64,000 nucleotides of DNA. Origin: Chloroflexota bacterium (GTDB lineage Bacteria; Chloroflexota; Anaerolineae; Anaerolineales; Villigracilaceae). Shown in pieces: positions 32,157 through 40,746 of the stretch; the stretch's first letter is position 1; each line of letters begins with the position of its first letter. The position numbers were made by a program, and so were the translations under genes. The notes below the pieces were generated by a model. The model saw only the letters and a program-made list of their open reading frames with translations, made no database searches and was not told the origin of the DNA. The stretch is from positions 62,001-126,000 of the forward strand of contig JACPVF010000009.1 of NCBI GenBank assembly GCA_016191845.1. The letters are read 5' to 3'.

Positions 32157-32753
32157 TCAATCTTGTACGGGGCCGATCCAGGTCTCTGCAAAGGCCAGGA
32201 AGGCGGAACTCAGGGACCTTCCCTCCGCGGATTGGGCAACCTGTATTTCTCCCTCGATTTCTTTTCCATTCAAGCGGATGCGGCCAACGCCGCAGGGGCA
32301 GATGACCGTCGTCAGGTCGTATGCGACCTCTCCCGCGGGGAAGTGCGGCCAGACTATTTGTTTGCGATCCAACACGTTCCTCCACTCCGCCTCGACCCTT
32401 GTCTCTGACGACTGGCAGGTCGCCAGGTAGCGTTCTCCATCGTAGGTGTGACCGCATTCGGCTTCGATGTAAGCCAACTCATCAATGAGCACCCCCTGAA
32501 ATTCAGGAAAATAACGCGTCAACCGTTGGATTAGCACCTCGGCTAATGCGCGATTATCGGTGAAGATGCCCCCATGCTGCAGTTCGGCCGACTCGGACAA
32601 CCATAGCACCAGGGCGTGCCCGATCCCGTGCAAACTATCGGTGCAAAGCCAATAGCTGACGATGGCCGTCACCTGCTCTGTTCCTGGGGTGTACAGGGTC
32701 ATGCCAGGGTTCTCGCCACAAAAGAAGACAGGGCGTTTGATCTCGGTGCTCAT
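32157..32753 (-). CDS. Hypothetical protein, 198 aa
   Basis: No family is recognised. The protein is soluble, with no signal peptide or membrane segment. A Cys/His-containing C-terminal stretch (VICPCGVGRIRLNG) and a central DELAYIEAECGHTYDGERY region are the most distinctive parts. GAGG lies upstream of MSTEIKRP. It is likely co-transcribed with the membrane zinc-ribbon gene that follows 17 nt downstream. Confidence 0.65.
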   Translation of the reverse strand: MSTEIKRPVFFCGENPGMTLYTPGTEQVTAIVSYWLCTDSLHGIGHALVLWLSESAELQHGGIFTDNRALAEVLIQRLTRYFPEFQGVLIDELAYIEAECGHTYDGERYLATCQSSETRVEAEWRNVLDRKQIVWPHFPAGEVAYDLTTVICPCGVGRIRLNGKEIEGEIQVAQSAEGRSLSSAFLAFAETWIGPVQD

Positions 32754-32799
32754 GGTTGCCTCGTGATTCCTGATGCCAAATCTGGCTCAAGAATACAGG

Positions 32800-32828
32800 A
32801 AAAGAACCCCTAGAGCAAGGGCTTTTCT
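32800..32828 (-). terminator. Probable weak terminator of the DUF4352-like gene
   Basis: GAAAAG/CTTTTC and CCC/GGG pairings with a 9-nt loop, followed on the minus strand by TTCTTTTCC. The stem has an internal mismatch. Confidence 0.4.
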
Positions 32829-32878
32829 TCGTGTGGAATAAATCTTTGTCCCGCCTATATGACTGACCCCGCCTGGGT

Positions 32879-33391
32879 CTAATCGGCCCCGACTTTGAAC
32901 GTGATCTGCGGCAGATCGAGGAATTGGAACTTATACTCCTGCCCGATATTTTCTTCCTTGACCGTGAAGACCAGGGTGAATTTCATGGTGTCGCTCTGGT
33001 CGTTCGAGTAGGTGACTTTGCTGCCCAGGTTATAGAATACGCCAAATCCGCTGCCGATATTGGTGAATTTTTCGCCTGCGCTATCCGTGAGGACCAACGT
33101 ATCCCCGTTGATGAAGGTCTCCTGAGATGGGTCCAGGTTGCGGAACTCAGCATCCACGAGCAGGAAGGTGTATCCGCTGTTGGGGGTGTAGGTGTTGTTG
33201 CTGGAACCTGTCAGCCTGCTTTCTTCACGCGGATTGCTGATCGTGACCTCCCACTTGTCATTGGAAACGGGCGCTCCCAACCCTGGGGCGGATTCTCCCA
33301 CCGAGAGAAACGAAACCGCCTTGCATGCCAACATGGATCCCGCCAGAATCAACCAGACCGCGCCGTACCAAAGCCTGCGCTGCGTATGCAT
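32879..33391 (-). CDS. DUF4352-like immunoglobulin-fold lipoprotein
   Basis: A 170-aa exported lipoprotein. A signal peptide ending LAC gives the lipidated cysteine near residue 23. The mature part has the pattern of DUF4352/telokin-like domains: KWEVTISNP, then GYTFLLVDAEFRNLDPSQETF, LVLTDSAGEKF and a final FTVKEENIGQEYKFQF. Such domains are common in Gram-positive and Chloroflexi surface lipoproteins and have no defined biochemical role. GGAGAA lies upstream of the ATG. Confidence 0.75.
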   Translation of the reverse strand: MHTQRRLWYGAVWLILAGSMLACKAVSFLSVGESAPGLGAPVSNDKWEVTISNPREESRLTGSSNNTYTPNSGYTFLLVDAEFRNLDPSQETFINGDTLVLTDSAGEKFTNIGSGFGVFYNLGSKVTYSNDQSDTMKFTLVFTVKEENIGQEYKFQFLDLPQITFKVGAD

Positions 33392-33521
33392 GTGTGCTTC
33401 TCCTTTTCATCCGAGCCCGCCCGACGCCCCGCCTGAACTCAGTCACACTATAGCAAATTCCCCGTCTGTTTTCAATTGGGAAGGTTGCATCAAGAGTTTT
33501 ATTTTCTCAAAAGTCGCAAAT

Positions 33522-33553
33522 AACAAACAGCCTGAGCCCTCAGGCTGTTTGTT
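33522..33553 (-). terminator. Terminator of the SUMF1-type lipoprotein gene
   Basis: Perfect 15-bp arms AACAAACAGCCTGAG and CTCAGGCTGTTTGTT separated by 2 nt, ending in a T-rich strand. Confidence 0.9.
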
Positions 33554-33572
33554 AAACGACCAATACAAAATA

Positions 33573-34577
33573 TTACGGCTTGAGGCTTTGCGCGCACCGG
33601 AAACCGATGCCCACGCCAACTGTAGCGGGTTCTTCTGGAAGGAGTCGGGCGGTTGTCCTCTCCATGCCGCAGAAGTAGCAGTCCCATTCCTCACCGCGGA
33701 CGACTTTCTTGTCTCCCGTATCTGGCCCAAAGGGGTTGGAACTCGGAGAAGTCTGATAATACGTCTCGTTGTACCAGTCATGCACCCATTCTGCTGCGTT
33801 GCCCGCCATGTCGAACAGACCGTAGAAGCTGGCGCCCGCAGGATAGGAGCCGACCTCGGTCGTATCCCCGACATAGTTGTTGATGTTGGTCAGGGTCTTG
33901 TCTGGGGTGTTATTGCCCCAGGGGTAGGTGCGGTTGTCGGTCCCTTTGGCTGCATTTTCCCATTCCGCTTCTGTGGGCAGGCGGCGGTCTGCCCAGGAAC
34001 AATAGGCATCCGCGCCAAACCACGACACCATCACGACGGGATGGTTTTCGTAGCCTGGTGCGACGGAGAATTTCGTGCCGTCCCAGGCAATGCGATCGGC
34101 CCATTTGTCGGTACAGGTGGAGCACGTCAGGAGGTAGAGCGTGTTGTCGCCCGATTTCACGGATTTCATGAAGTCGTCGGGCGTGATCGTGAATTGGGCG
34201 ATGTTGTCGTTGAGGAATTTCGCGAACATCTGGTTGGTCACTTCGGTTTTGTCGATCCAATAGGCATCCAAGGTGACCTGGTGCGCGGGCCGTTCATCCG
34301 CATATAACTTGCTTCCCATGGTGAACTCGCCCGCTGGAATGAAGACCATCTCCATGCCGTCTTTTTCGGAGGTCATTGTCGAACCCAGGGATGGAGTTGG
34401 TGTGGGTGTGAGCGTGGGAGTCGGTTCTGGCGTGTTGGTGGCTGTCGGGGGGATGGGCGTGTCGGTCGGCGGTAGAGGAGTGGCTGTCGGTGGTGTCGAG
34501 GGGGAGGATGCTCCGCAGGCGCTCAATATAAACGCGATTGCCATCAAGATCACCAGGGCTGCCTTTTTCATGTCCAT
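33573..34577 (-). CDS. Lipoprotein with formylglycine-generating-enzyme-like (SUMF1) domain
   Basis: A 334-aa exported lipoprotein. The lipobox ILSAC follows a hydrophobic signal, then a long Thr/Pro linker (repeats of PTATPLPPT type) places a SUMF1/C-type-lectin-like domain outside the membrane. Typical blocks are GMEMVFIPAGEFTMGS, ERPAHQVTLDAYWIDKTEVTN, NHPVVMVSWFGADAYCSWADRRLPTEAEWE and NAAEWVHDWY. The C-terminal GFRCA retains one cysteine, but the CxxxC-type oxidase pair of true formylglycine enzymes is not evident, so a binding role is more likely. GGAG lies 5 nt before MDMKKAAL. Confidence 0.82.
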   Translation of the reverse strand: MDMKKAALVILMAIAFILSACGASSPSTPPTATPLPPTDTPIPPTATNTPEPTPTLTPTPTPSLGSTMTSEKDGMEMVFIPAGEFTMGSKLYADERPAHQVTLDAYWIDKTEVTNQMFAKFLNDNIAQFTITPDDFMKSVKSGDNTLYLLTCSTCTDKWADRIAWDGTKFSVAPGYENHPVVMVSWFGADAYCSWADRRLPTEAEWENAAKGTDNRTYPWGNNTPDKTLTNINNYVGDTTEVGSYPAGASFYGLFDMAGNAAEWVHDWYNETYYQTSPSSNPFGPDTGDKKVVRGEEWDCYFCGMERTTARLLPEEPATVGVGIGFRCAQSLKP

Positions 34578-34667
34578 CTTTTCTCCTTTTTTGAGAACGG
34601 CACTGACCGTGGGCACGGGCTTTCTTATATATTTCCCAACGGTTTTGTTCCGAAAAACAGCATCTTT

Positions 34668-34696
34668 ACTATACGTCAGTCATTTTTCTTTTGCAA
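34668..34696 (-). promoter_or_regulatory. Sigma70-type promoter of the SUMF1-type lipoprotein gene
   Basis: On the minus strand TTGCAA, a 17-nt spacer and TATAGT, about 90 nt upstream of the ATG at 34577. The divergent gene at 34767 has TATAAT at 34729-34734. Confidence 0.65.
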
Positions 34697-34766
34697 CGCC
34701 CAAAACCCAAACTCTTTTATTCATCCAGTATAATTATTTCCCCTCCCACATCCCAAGGAACCCAAC

Positions 34767-35951
34767 ATGTCCTTTCACAACAAAATCGACGAATGGATCC
34801 AGGAAGCCGAGGCACGCCCCGAGTCCGCGCTGACGATCGTCAAACTGATCGCCAAACGTCTGCGCGAGCTGACCGAGCGCAACGAGGCCCTGCTGGCGGA
34901 GAACATCGCGTTGGAGAACGGCACGCGCGTCGACGAATACCGCAAGCGCATCGCCCACCTGGAGTATCAACTGGACCTGCTCAAGCGGCGCTTCAACGCC
35001 GACGAGGAAGACCTGCGCGTCGATGTCGCGGCCCGAACAGGAGAAACGTCCACCACTACCAGCCTGCTGGTCTACAACGCGCGCGGCAAATTCTTCCGCG
35101 TCGAGCTAAGCGACGAAATCAGCGAGATTGGCCAGATCCAGGGCGGGCTGTCTGTCGAGATGGAGCCGCCGCGCTTCCTGGCGGTGCCGTCGAACGGCGA
35201 GGTGCTGCTGCTGTTCAGCTCGGGGCGCGTCAGCACCTATGCGGTCAGCAACCTGCCACGTGCCGAAGCGGGAGGCGCATGGACCTGGGAGCAGGCGTCC
35301 ATGCCCGACGAGCCACGCGCAGGCGAGACCCTCTCCTGTGTCGCGCCCATCGACGCGCTGCCGTTGTCTGATTTCTTCCTGCAGGTCAGCCGACGCGGCT
35401 ACGTCAAAAAGACCATGACCTCGATGGTGCAGTCGATTCTCAGCAATCATTACCTGGGCAAGGGCGCCATGCAAAAATCCGACCAGCCCTTCGACCTGAC
35501 CCTGACCCGCAAAACGGACCGCTTTGCCCTCGTCACCTACGAGGGTCATCTGCTTGGCCTGGACGTGGACGACCTGTCGTATACGGTCGAGGGGCGCATC
35601 CGCTTGACGGCCACCGATTACGTGGTCGGCTCGTTCCTGATGCGCCCCGACGAGTCGCTGCTGTGCGTCACGCAGGCGGGCAAGGTCGTCGTGCGCGAAC
35701 AGAAGGAGATCGAGATCTCCAAGTCTCCGCTGGCCAAGGGACAGCCGCTCATCCCGCCTTCGCGGCTGGGTCAAGGCGTGCGCTTCATGGGCGCGGTGGC
35801 GGCGCGGGATGCCGACAAGATCGCGGTGCTCGACGCTGAGGGCAGGATCCGACTCCACATAGCGGAATCCATGCGAGGGGCGGGAACGGTCGAAGCTCAG
35901 GGGCTGGTCCTGTCCATTGGGCGGATCCCCAGCGAAGGCGGCAGGCCATGA
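34767..35951 (+). CDS. Coiled-coil protein with GyrA C-terminal-like beta-pinwheel
   Basis: A 394-aa protein. Residues 1-80 form a coiled coil (KLIAKRLRELTERNEALLAEN and EYRKRIAHLEYQLDLLKRRF). The remainder contains repeated blade motifs like those of the gyrase A/ParC C-terminal DNA-wrapping domain: LLVYNARGKFFRVELSD, SRRGYVKKTMTSMV, ALVTYEGHLLGL, LLCVTQAGKVVVREQKEI. The topoisomerase catalytic domains are absent and the GyrA-box is not evident, so it is not a gyrase. It could wrap or sense DNA, or be a protein-binding propeller. Its stop overlaps the ATG of the Hsp70-like gene (ATGA). Confidence 0.75.
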   Translation: MSFHNKIDEWIQEAEARPESALTIVKLIAKRLRELTERNEALLAENIALENGTRVDEYRKRIAHLEYQLDLLKRRFNADEEDLRVDVAARTGETSTTTSLLVYNARGKFFRVELSDEISEIGQIQGGLSVEMEPPRFLAVPSNGEVLLLFSSGRVSTYAVSNLPRAEAGGAWTWEQASMPDEPRAGETLSCVAPIDALPLSDFFLQVSRRGYVKKTMTSMVQSILSNHYLGKGAMQKSDQPFDLTLTRKTDRFALVTYEGHLLGLDVDDLSYTVEGRIRLTATDYVVGSFLMRPDESLLCVTQAGKVVVREQKEIEISKSPLAKGQPLIPPSRLGQGVRFMGAVAARDADKIAVLDAEGRIRLHIAESMRGAGTVEAQGLVLSIGRIPSEGGRP

Positions 35952-37273
35952 GCCTCAAGGTCGGCATCGATTTCGGCACCTCCAACTCGGGCGTGGCGGT
36001 CTACGATGGACAGCACGTGCGGCTGCTGCCCGTCGACCCGAAGAACGTCCTGCCCGAGGTCATCAAGACCGTGCTGTACATCACGCGCGATTATCGCTGC
36101 TACGTGGGGCAGGAAGCGGTCGAGACCTATTACCGCGACAACGTCAACCGTCAGCGGCGCTACGTGAAGCAATGGGCAGGCGAGATCGATGTATACGGCG
36201 CGGACATGCACTACGTGCGCGATATTTACGTCTACGTGGACGAGCTTCAGCCTGGGCGCCTGTTGCAATATCTCAAGACGGCGCTGCGGCGCGACGGCTA
36301 CCAGGGCACCAAGATCTTCGAGCGCTTCTTCAGCGTGGGCGACCTGGCCAAGATCTACCTGGCCATGCTCAAGCGCCGCGCCGAGTCGGTACTGGGCGAG
36401 CCAATCCAGGCGGTGACCTTGGGGCGGCCCGTCAAATTCTCCGAGTCGCCTGAACTGGACCTCAAGGCGCAAGAGACCTTGCGCCAGGCCGCGCTCGAAG
36501 CGGGTTTCAAGCATGTAGATTTTGAGTTGGAGCCAATCGCTGCCGCACTGGATTACGAACAGACCCTCACGAAACCGCAGAACGCGATCATTTTCGACTT
36601 TGGCGGTGGCACGCTCGATATTGCCGTCATGCGCCTGGGCGATCCGCGCCAGCGGGAGGTCTATGCCAGCGGCGGTGTAGACATCGCGGGCAGCGACTTC
36701 GACCGCACCATCATCGAAAAACGCATGCTGCCGCATTTTGGTGATGGACAGGTGAAGCATCACCCCGAGATCGCGGAGATGGTCCACGCCGTGCCCGATT
36801 GGATGGCTCTGCCCGAGTTGGGTACGCCCGTCAACCGCAACATCCTCGAAAAGGCCATCCAGGCCAAGATCGCGCCCGTGCGCTTGAAGGCCCTGGAAGG
36901 ACTCATCTACAACGACCTGGCCTTCACCTTCTACAACCGTGTGGAGGCCGCCAAGATCGCCCTTTCGGATGCGGGCGCGACCATCATCAACATGGAAGAC
37001 AAGGACATCGCGCTGTGGGAGTTGTACACGCGCCACCAGTTCGAGAGCGACATCCAGCACTATGTGGCCGACGTGGAGAAGGTGCTGCTCGACACGGTGG
37101 CACGCTCAGGGCTGGAACCAGGTCAGATCGATGCAGTGGTCAAGACGGGCGGCTCGTCGAACATCCCGTTGTTCACAGCCATGCTGGCACGCCTCTTTGG
37201 CCAAGGGAAGGTCAAGGCGTCCAACGCATTCAGCAGCGTGGTGGCAGGCCTGGCGATCAAGGCGGGCAGGTAA
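35948..37273 (+). CDS. YegD-like Hsp70 family ATPase without substrate-binding domain
   Basis: A 441-aa actin/Hsp70-fold protein. Phosphate motif 1 is GIDFGTSNSGVAVYDG, the connecting segment LEPIAAALDYE, phosphate motif 2 FDFGGGTLDIAVM, and the adenosine motif VKTGGSSNIPLF. Length covers only the nucleotide-binding domain, as in E. coli YegD, so it lacks the usual peptide-binding and lid regions. It is translationally coupled to the coiled-coil/pinwheel protein, which may act as its client or adaptor (inference). Confidence 0.87.
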   Translation: MSLKVGIDFGTSNSGVAVYDGQHVRLLPVDPKNVLPEVIKTVLYITRDYRCYVGQEAVETYYRDNVNRQRRYVKQWAGEIDVYGADMHYVRDIYVYVDELQPGRLLQYLKTALRRDGYQGTKIFERFFSVGDLAKIYLAMLKRRAESVLGEPIQAVTLGRPVKFSESPELDLKAQETLRQAALEAGFKHVDFELEPIAAALDYEQTLTKPQNAIIFDFGGGTLDIAVMRLGDPRQREVYASGGVDIAGSDFDRTIIEKRMLPHFGDGQVKHHPEIAEMVHAVPDWMALPELGTPVNRNILEKAIQAKIAPVRLKALEGLIYNDLAFTFYNRVEAAKIALSDAGATIINMEDKDIALWELYTRHQFESDIQHYVADVEKVLLDTVARSGLEPGQIDAVVKTGGSSNIPLFTAMLARLFGQGKVKASNAFSSVVAGLAIKAGR

Positions 37274-37411
37274 ACTTCGTCTTGTACTTAGGACTTGTGT
37301 ATATCTTGTAAGTTTCTCCTTTTTCTTGTATGCTTGAACTGTTTTGAACCACCGTGGTGCGCGGAGGGCCGCCACAGCGGGTGGAATTTTCATTTTTCAG
37401 GAATCAAGCTC

Positions 37412-37792
37412 ATGCCGTACACAATCCACTATAACGAAGAAATGCACCTGCTCGAAATGAAACACCAGGGGAAACTCGTCTTTGGGGACTCGATCACCTT
37501 GACCAATGAAATGCTAAAGATGGCCAGAGACAGGAATTGTCATCGCGTCTTGAGCGACTACCGCGAGACGACCCTGGCCTTGTCCACGCTGGAGATCTAC
37601 AAGATGCCACGCGTTATCCACGAGGCAGCCATTGCCGAGGGAGCGGATGCACGTCGATTCAAACGCGCGCTCGTGGCTGGGAAAGGATCCCAGTCCCTGC
37701 GTTTCTTCGAGATCATGAGTCACGATCTTGGGCATATTGCCAAGGTCTTCTTTAACATCGATGAAGCCCGGGTGTGGCTCTTGCAGGATTGA
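37412..37792 (+). CDS. SpoIIAA-like/STAS-type small protein
   Basis: A 126-aa protein starting MPYTIHYNEE. The order of strands and helices (LLEMKHQGKLVFGDSI, NCHRVLSDYRETTLALSTLEIYKMP, RFKRALVAGKGSQSLRFFEIM, DEARVWLLQ) resembles SpoIIAA-like domains used as binding modules. No catalytic residue is recognised. The open frame extends upstream without a start signal, and the ATG at 37412 has a weak AGGAA. The 138 bases between the Hsp70 gene and this one show no clear promoter or gene. Confidence 0.65.
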   Translation: MPYTIHYNEEMHLLEMKHQGKLVFGDSITLTNEMLKMARDRNCHRVLSDYRETTLALSTLEIYKMPRVIHEAAIAEGADARRFKRALVAGKGSQSLRFFEIMSHDLGHIAKVFFNIDEARVWLLQD

Positions 37793-37824
37793 TCTCTTTC
37801 CTGCGACCTACATCATGATGCCTG

Positions 37825-37862
37825 AAAAAGAGACAGCCACTTGAAAGTGGCTGTCTCTTTTT
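37825..37862. terminator. Bidirectional terminator
   Basis: Perfect stem AGAGACAGCCACTT/AAGTGGCTGTCTCT with a 2-nt loop, flanked by A5 and T5. It ends the SpoIIAA-like gene and also lies downstream of the minus-strand SLH remnant. Confidence 0.95.
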
Positions 37863-37876
37863 ACGACAAGGTCAAT

Positions 37877-37987
37877 CTACGGTAAGCTAAACGCCCTGAC
37901 GAGGAAGACGGCCATCTGGTCACGGGTGACGGGTGTGGAGGGACAGTAGTTGGGCGGGCAGGTGAAACATCCACCCGTAATGTCCGC
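37877..37987 (-). pseudogene. 3' remnant of an SLH-domain (surface-layer) protein gene
   Basis: The minus strand encodes, in frame to a TAG stop, about 36 residues ending DQMAVFLVRAFSLP, preceded by GGCFTCPPNYCPSTPVTR. This matches the typical C-terminus of SLH-domain proteins (YCPxxPVTRxQMAVFLxRA). Upstream the frame runs into antisense of the dehydratase gene, so the 5' part is missing. The remnant begins about 10 nt after the dehydratase stop, which suggests that a deletion or rearrangement joined the two. Confidence 0.75.
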
Positions 37988-37998
37988 CTGTATTTCCT

Positions 37999-38940
37999 CT
38001 ACCACGGCAGTTTTCCCAAATCCACGTTCCCACCGCTGAGGATCACACCGACCTTTAGACCCGTCAAATCGGTCTTGCGCTCCCACAGCACACCGACCGC
38101 CACGGCCGACGACGGCTCGATGACAATCTTGGCGCGTTCCCACACGAACTTCATGGCCGCGACGATGCCCGCCTCGCTGACCGTGACGATCTGCTCCACG
38201 TTCTCGCGGATGATGGGAAAGGTCAGCGTGCCGAGCGAGGTCAGCAGGCCGTCGGCGATGGTCTTGGGATTCTCGGAGGGGAGGATGCGGCCCGCCTGCA
38301 GGGAGCGGTAGGCGTCGTCGGCGTTTTCAGGTTCGCCTGCGATGACGCGTACCTGCGGGGCCACACCCTTGATCGTGAGACTGGTCCCGCTCAACAAGCC
38401 GCCGCCGCCCACGGGGGTGATGACCACGTCCAGGTCGGGGACATCTGCTAATAATTCCAGCGCTGCTGTGCCTTGTCCTGCGATGACGCGCTCGTCATTG
38501 TATGGATGGACCACTTCCGCGCCCGTCTCCTCCACGATGTGCGCCAGCGTCGACTCGCGTGCCGCCAGGGTCGGCTCACAGAAGGTGATGCGCCCGCCGT
38601 AGCCCGCCACCGCGTCCTTCTTGACCTGTGGGGCGTTGCTCGGCATGACGATATAGGCAGGGATGCCGCGCATGCGTGCCGCCAAGGCCAGCGCCTGGGC
38701 ATGGTTGCCCGAGGAATGGGTGGCCACGCCGCGCGCCGCCTGCTCGTCGGTCAGCGAGTAAACAGCATTGCACGCGCCGCGGAATTTGAACGCGCCGACC
38801 TTCTGTAAATTTTCGCATTTCAGGAAGACCTGCGCCCCGACCTGTTCATCGAGACTCTGACAGGTGAGGACAGGCGTGCGGTGCGCGTACGGGCGGATGC
38901 GTTCCGCCGCGGCGCGAATGTCGGCAAGGGTGGGGGACAT
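37999..38940 (-). CDS. PLP-dependent threonine/serine dehydratase or serine racemase
   Basis: A 313-aa fold-type II PLP enzyme. The cofactor lysine is in GAFKFRGA, the phosphate loop is GGGGLLSG, SSGNHAQALA is the substrate-binding loop, and LSGGNVD contacts the pyridine nitrogen. At this length it lacks the C-terminal regulatory ACT domain of IlvA, matching catabolic threonine dehydratase, serine racemase and hydroxyaspartate ammonia-lyase, which cannot be separated by eye. It lies downstream of modB with a 60-nt gap. Confidence 0.88.
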   Translation of the reverse strand: MSPTLADIRAAAERIRPYAHRTPVLTCQSLDEQVGAQVFLKCENLQKVGAFKFRGACNAVYSLTDEQAARGVATHSSGNHAQALALAARMRGIPAYIVMPSNAPQVKKDAVAGYGGRITFCEPTLAARESTLAHIVEETGAEVVHPYNDERVIAGQGTAALELLADVPDLDVVITPVGGGGLLSGTSLTIKGVAPQVRVIAGEPENADDAYRSLQAGRILPSENPKTIADGLLTSLGTLTFPIIRENVEQIVTVSEAGIVAAMKFVWERAKIVIEPSSAVAVGVLWERKTDLTGLKVGVILSGGNVDLGKLPW

Positions 38941-39000
38941 GGGAACGGCTCCTCGAAGTGGAATATCTCCATGATACTACGCCGCCCATCCGGGTGGGGG

Positions 39001-39816
39001 TCACCGATGGGTTTTGTCTAATTTCCTCGTAACCGCCAGAATCAGGATCGATACCCCCACCAATACCACCGAGAGAGCGATGGCTACCCCCAGATCGCGC
39101 TCGAAGCCGAGGTAGATGGCCAGCGGCATGGTCTGGGTGACACCCTCCAGATTGCCCGCGAACATGATCGTCGCACCAAATTCACCCAGGGCGCGCGTCC
39201 AGGTGAGGATGGCTCCGCTGACCAGCGAGCGTCCCGCCAACGGGAACATCACTTCGCGGAACAGCTGCCACTGGTCGGCGCCTTCCACGTGAGCGGCCTC
39301 TTCCAGCTGTACATCAATCTCGTTGAAACCGATCCGCGCTGCACGGACGTATAACGGTGCGGACACGAACAATTGCGCAATGACCACAGCCGCCGTGGTG
39401 AACGGCAGTTGAATCCCCAACTCGTTCAACGCCGCCCCGAAGAGTCCGCGCCTGCCAAAGGCCACCAACAAGGCCAGGCCTGCCACCGAAGGCGGCAGGA
39501 TGACGGGCAGGTCGATCAGGGTCGTTGCCCAGGATTTGAACGGGAAGTGCCAGCGCGCCAACATGTAGGCCAATGGAGTGCCCAATGCGACCGTGACCGC
39601 CACAGTCAGCAGGCTGGTGACCAGGCTCAGGCGCAGCGCCTCCAACGCCGAAGGTGACAGGGCCTGCGCAAAGAAGTCTGCATTGAGGGCACGCCCGAAC
39701 AGGGCCAGCAGGGGCAGGCCCAACAGGGTCAACAAGACGAGACTGGGGAGGATGAAGAGCCAGTCCCGAGTCCCGTTGTTGGCGATGTGTTCGAAGAGAC
39801 GCCGCAGGCCAGGCAT
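39001..39816 (-). CDS. modB: Molybdate ABC transporter permease
   Basis: A 271-aa inner-membrane permease with about six helices. The region LPVILPPSVAGLALL and the coupling loop EEAAHVEGADQWQLFREVMFPLAGRS, with TRALGEFGATIMFAG after it, are typical of ModB. It starts 1 nt after the modA stop. No ATPase gene (modC) follows; the next gene is a dehydratase, so the transporter must use an ATPase encoded elsewhere, or the locus is incomplete. Confidence 0.9.
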   Translation of the reverse strand: MPGLRRLFEHIANNGTRDWLFILPSLVLLTLLGLPLLALFGRALNADFFAQALSPSALEALRLSLVTSLLTVAVTVALGTPLAYMLARWHFPFKSWATTLIDLPVILPPSVAGLALLVAFGRRGLFGAALNELGIQLPFTTAAVVIAQLFVSAPLYVRAARIGFNEIDVQLEEAAHVEGADQWQLFREVMFPLAGRSLVSGAILTWTRALGEFGATIMFAGNLEGVTQTMPLAIYLGFERDLGVAIALSVVLVGVSILILAVTRKLDKTHR

Positions 39817-39817
39817 G

Positions 39818-40675
39818 CTACTGGATCGGGCTGAAGCCCCACTTCGCCAGAATATCCTGACCCTCGGGCGAGAGTACGTAGGCGATGAACTCAGCGGCCA
39901 GTTCGGGCTGCGGAGCCTGGGTCAGCGCGGCGATGGGATACTTGGCGATCACGTTGAGTTCAGCGGGAATCTCGATGGTCTTCAACTCGGGCGCGGCAAC
40001 GGCGTCGGACACGTACACGATGCCCGCGTCCGCTTCGCCCAGTTGGACTTTGGCAACCACCTGCTTGACGTCATTCTCGTTCGAGACCACGTTCGCCAGC
40101 ACCTTCGCGCCGAAGTCCGAGCCAAAGACGGGATCCTGGCTCATCTTGTCGAGGATCTGGCGGGCGTACTTGCCAGCGGGGACAGTGTCTGCGGCCAGCA
40201 CCACCTTGACGCCCGAGCGGGCCAGGTCTTGCAGCGACACGAGGCCTGCGGGATTGTTTGCGGGCAGGATGACCAGCAACTTGTTGGTCAGGAAGTCCTG
40301 GGCGACCCCATCCTGAACCAGCCCCGCCTTGATGGCGTTGTCCATCTCGGTGTGGTTGGCCGAGGCGAACACGTCTGCCGACGCACCCTCTTCGAGCTGG
40401 GTGCGGAGAGTCTGTGAGCCCGCAAAGTTGAAGGTCACCATCACCCCAGGATGTGCGGTCTCGAAGTTCGCGCCGATCTCGGTGAAGGCATCCTTCAGCG
40501 AGGCAGCTGCGAAGACGGTCAATGTGCGCGGTTCGGGCGTGGCGGTGGGAGGAACGGCCATGGCTGTCTCGGTGGAAGCGGAAGGCTGCGTTGGTGCGTC
40601 GGTCGGCGTAGCGACAGGGGCGCAGCCCGCGGCGAGCAGGGCAAACAGGAATAGAAGGGACAACAAACGTTTCAT
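39818..40675 (-). CDS. modA: Molybdate ABC transporter substrate-binding lipoprotein (ModA, copy 1)
   Basis: A 285-aa lipoprotein. The lipobox LLAAGC follows the signal, then a Thr/Pro/Ala linker. The ModA core is RTLTVFAAASLKDAFTEIG, FNFAGSQTLRTQLEEGASADVFASAN, LAADTVPAGKYARQIL and EADAGIVYVSDAV, which carry the Ser, Ala and Tyr oxyanion contacts of the family. GAGG precedes the ATG. A CCGCCT/AGGCGG hairpin lies in the 71-nt gap after the second modA and may set their ratio. Confidence 0.92.
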   Translation of the reverse strand: MKRLLSLLFLFALLAAGCAPVATPTDAPTQPSASTETAMAVPPTATPEPRTLTVFAAASLKDAFTEIGANFETAHPGVMVTFNFAGSQTLRTQLEEGASADVFASANHTEMDNAIKAGLVQDGVAQDFLTNKLLVILPANNPAGLVSLQDLARSGVKVVLAADTVPAGKYARQILDKMSQDPVFGSDFGAKVLANVVSNENDVKQVVAKVQLGEADAGIVYVSDAVAAPELKTIEIPAELNVIAKYPIAALTQAPQPELAAEFIAYVLSPEGQDILAKWGFSPIQ

Positions 40676-40746
40676 TCAGGTACCTCGATATATGGAATGA
40701 TGACCCCGCCTTTTTATGAAGAGGCGGATTTCGTCAAAGGAGGAAA

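Noticed and set aside
33573-34577. Active formylglycine-generating enzyme
   Set aside because: The domain fold matches SUMF1, but the oxidase cysteine pair is not evident and no sulfatase gene is nearby, so only the fold is claimed.
35897-37060. 387-aa minus-strand frame
   Set aside because: Antisense to the Hsp70 gene, which has all nucleotide-binding motifs.
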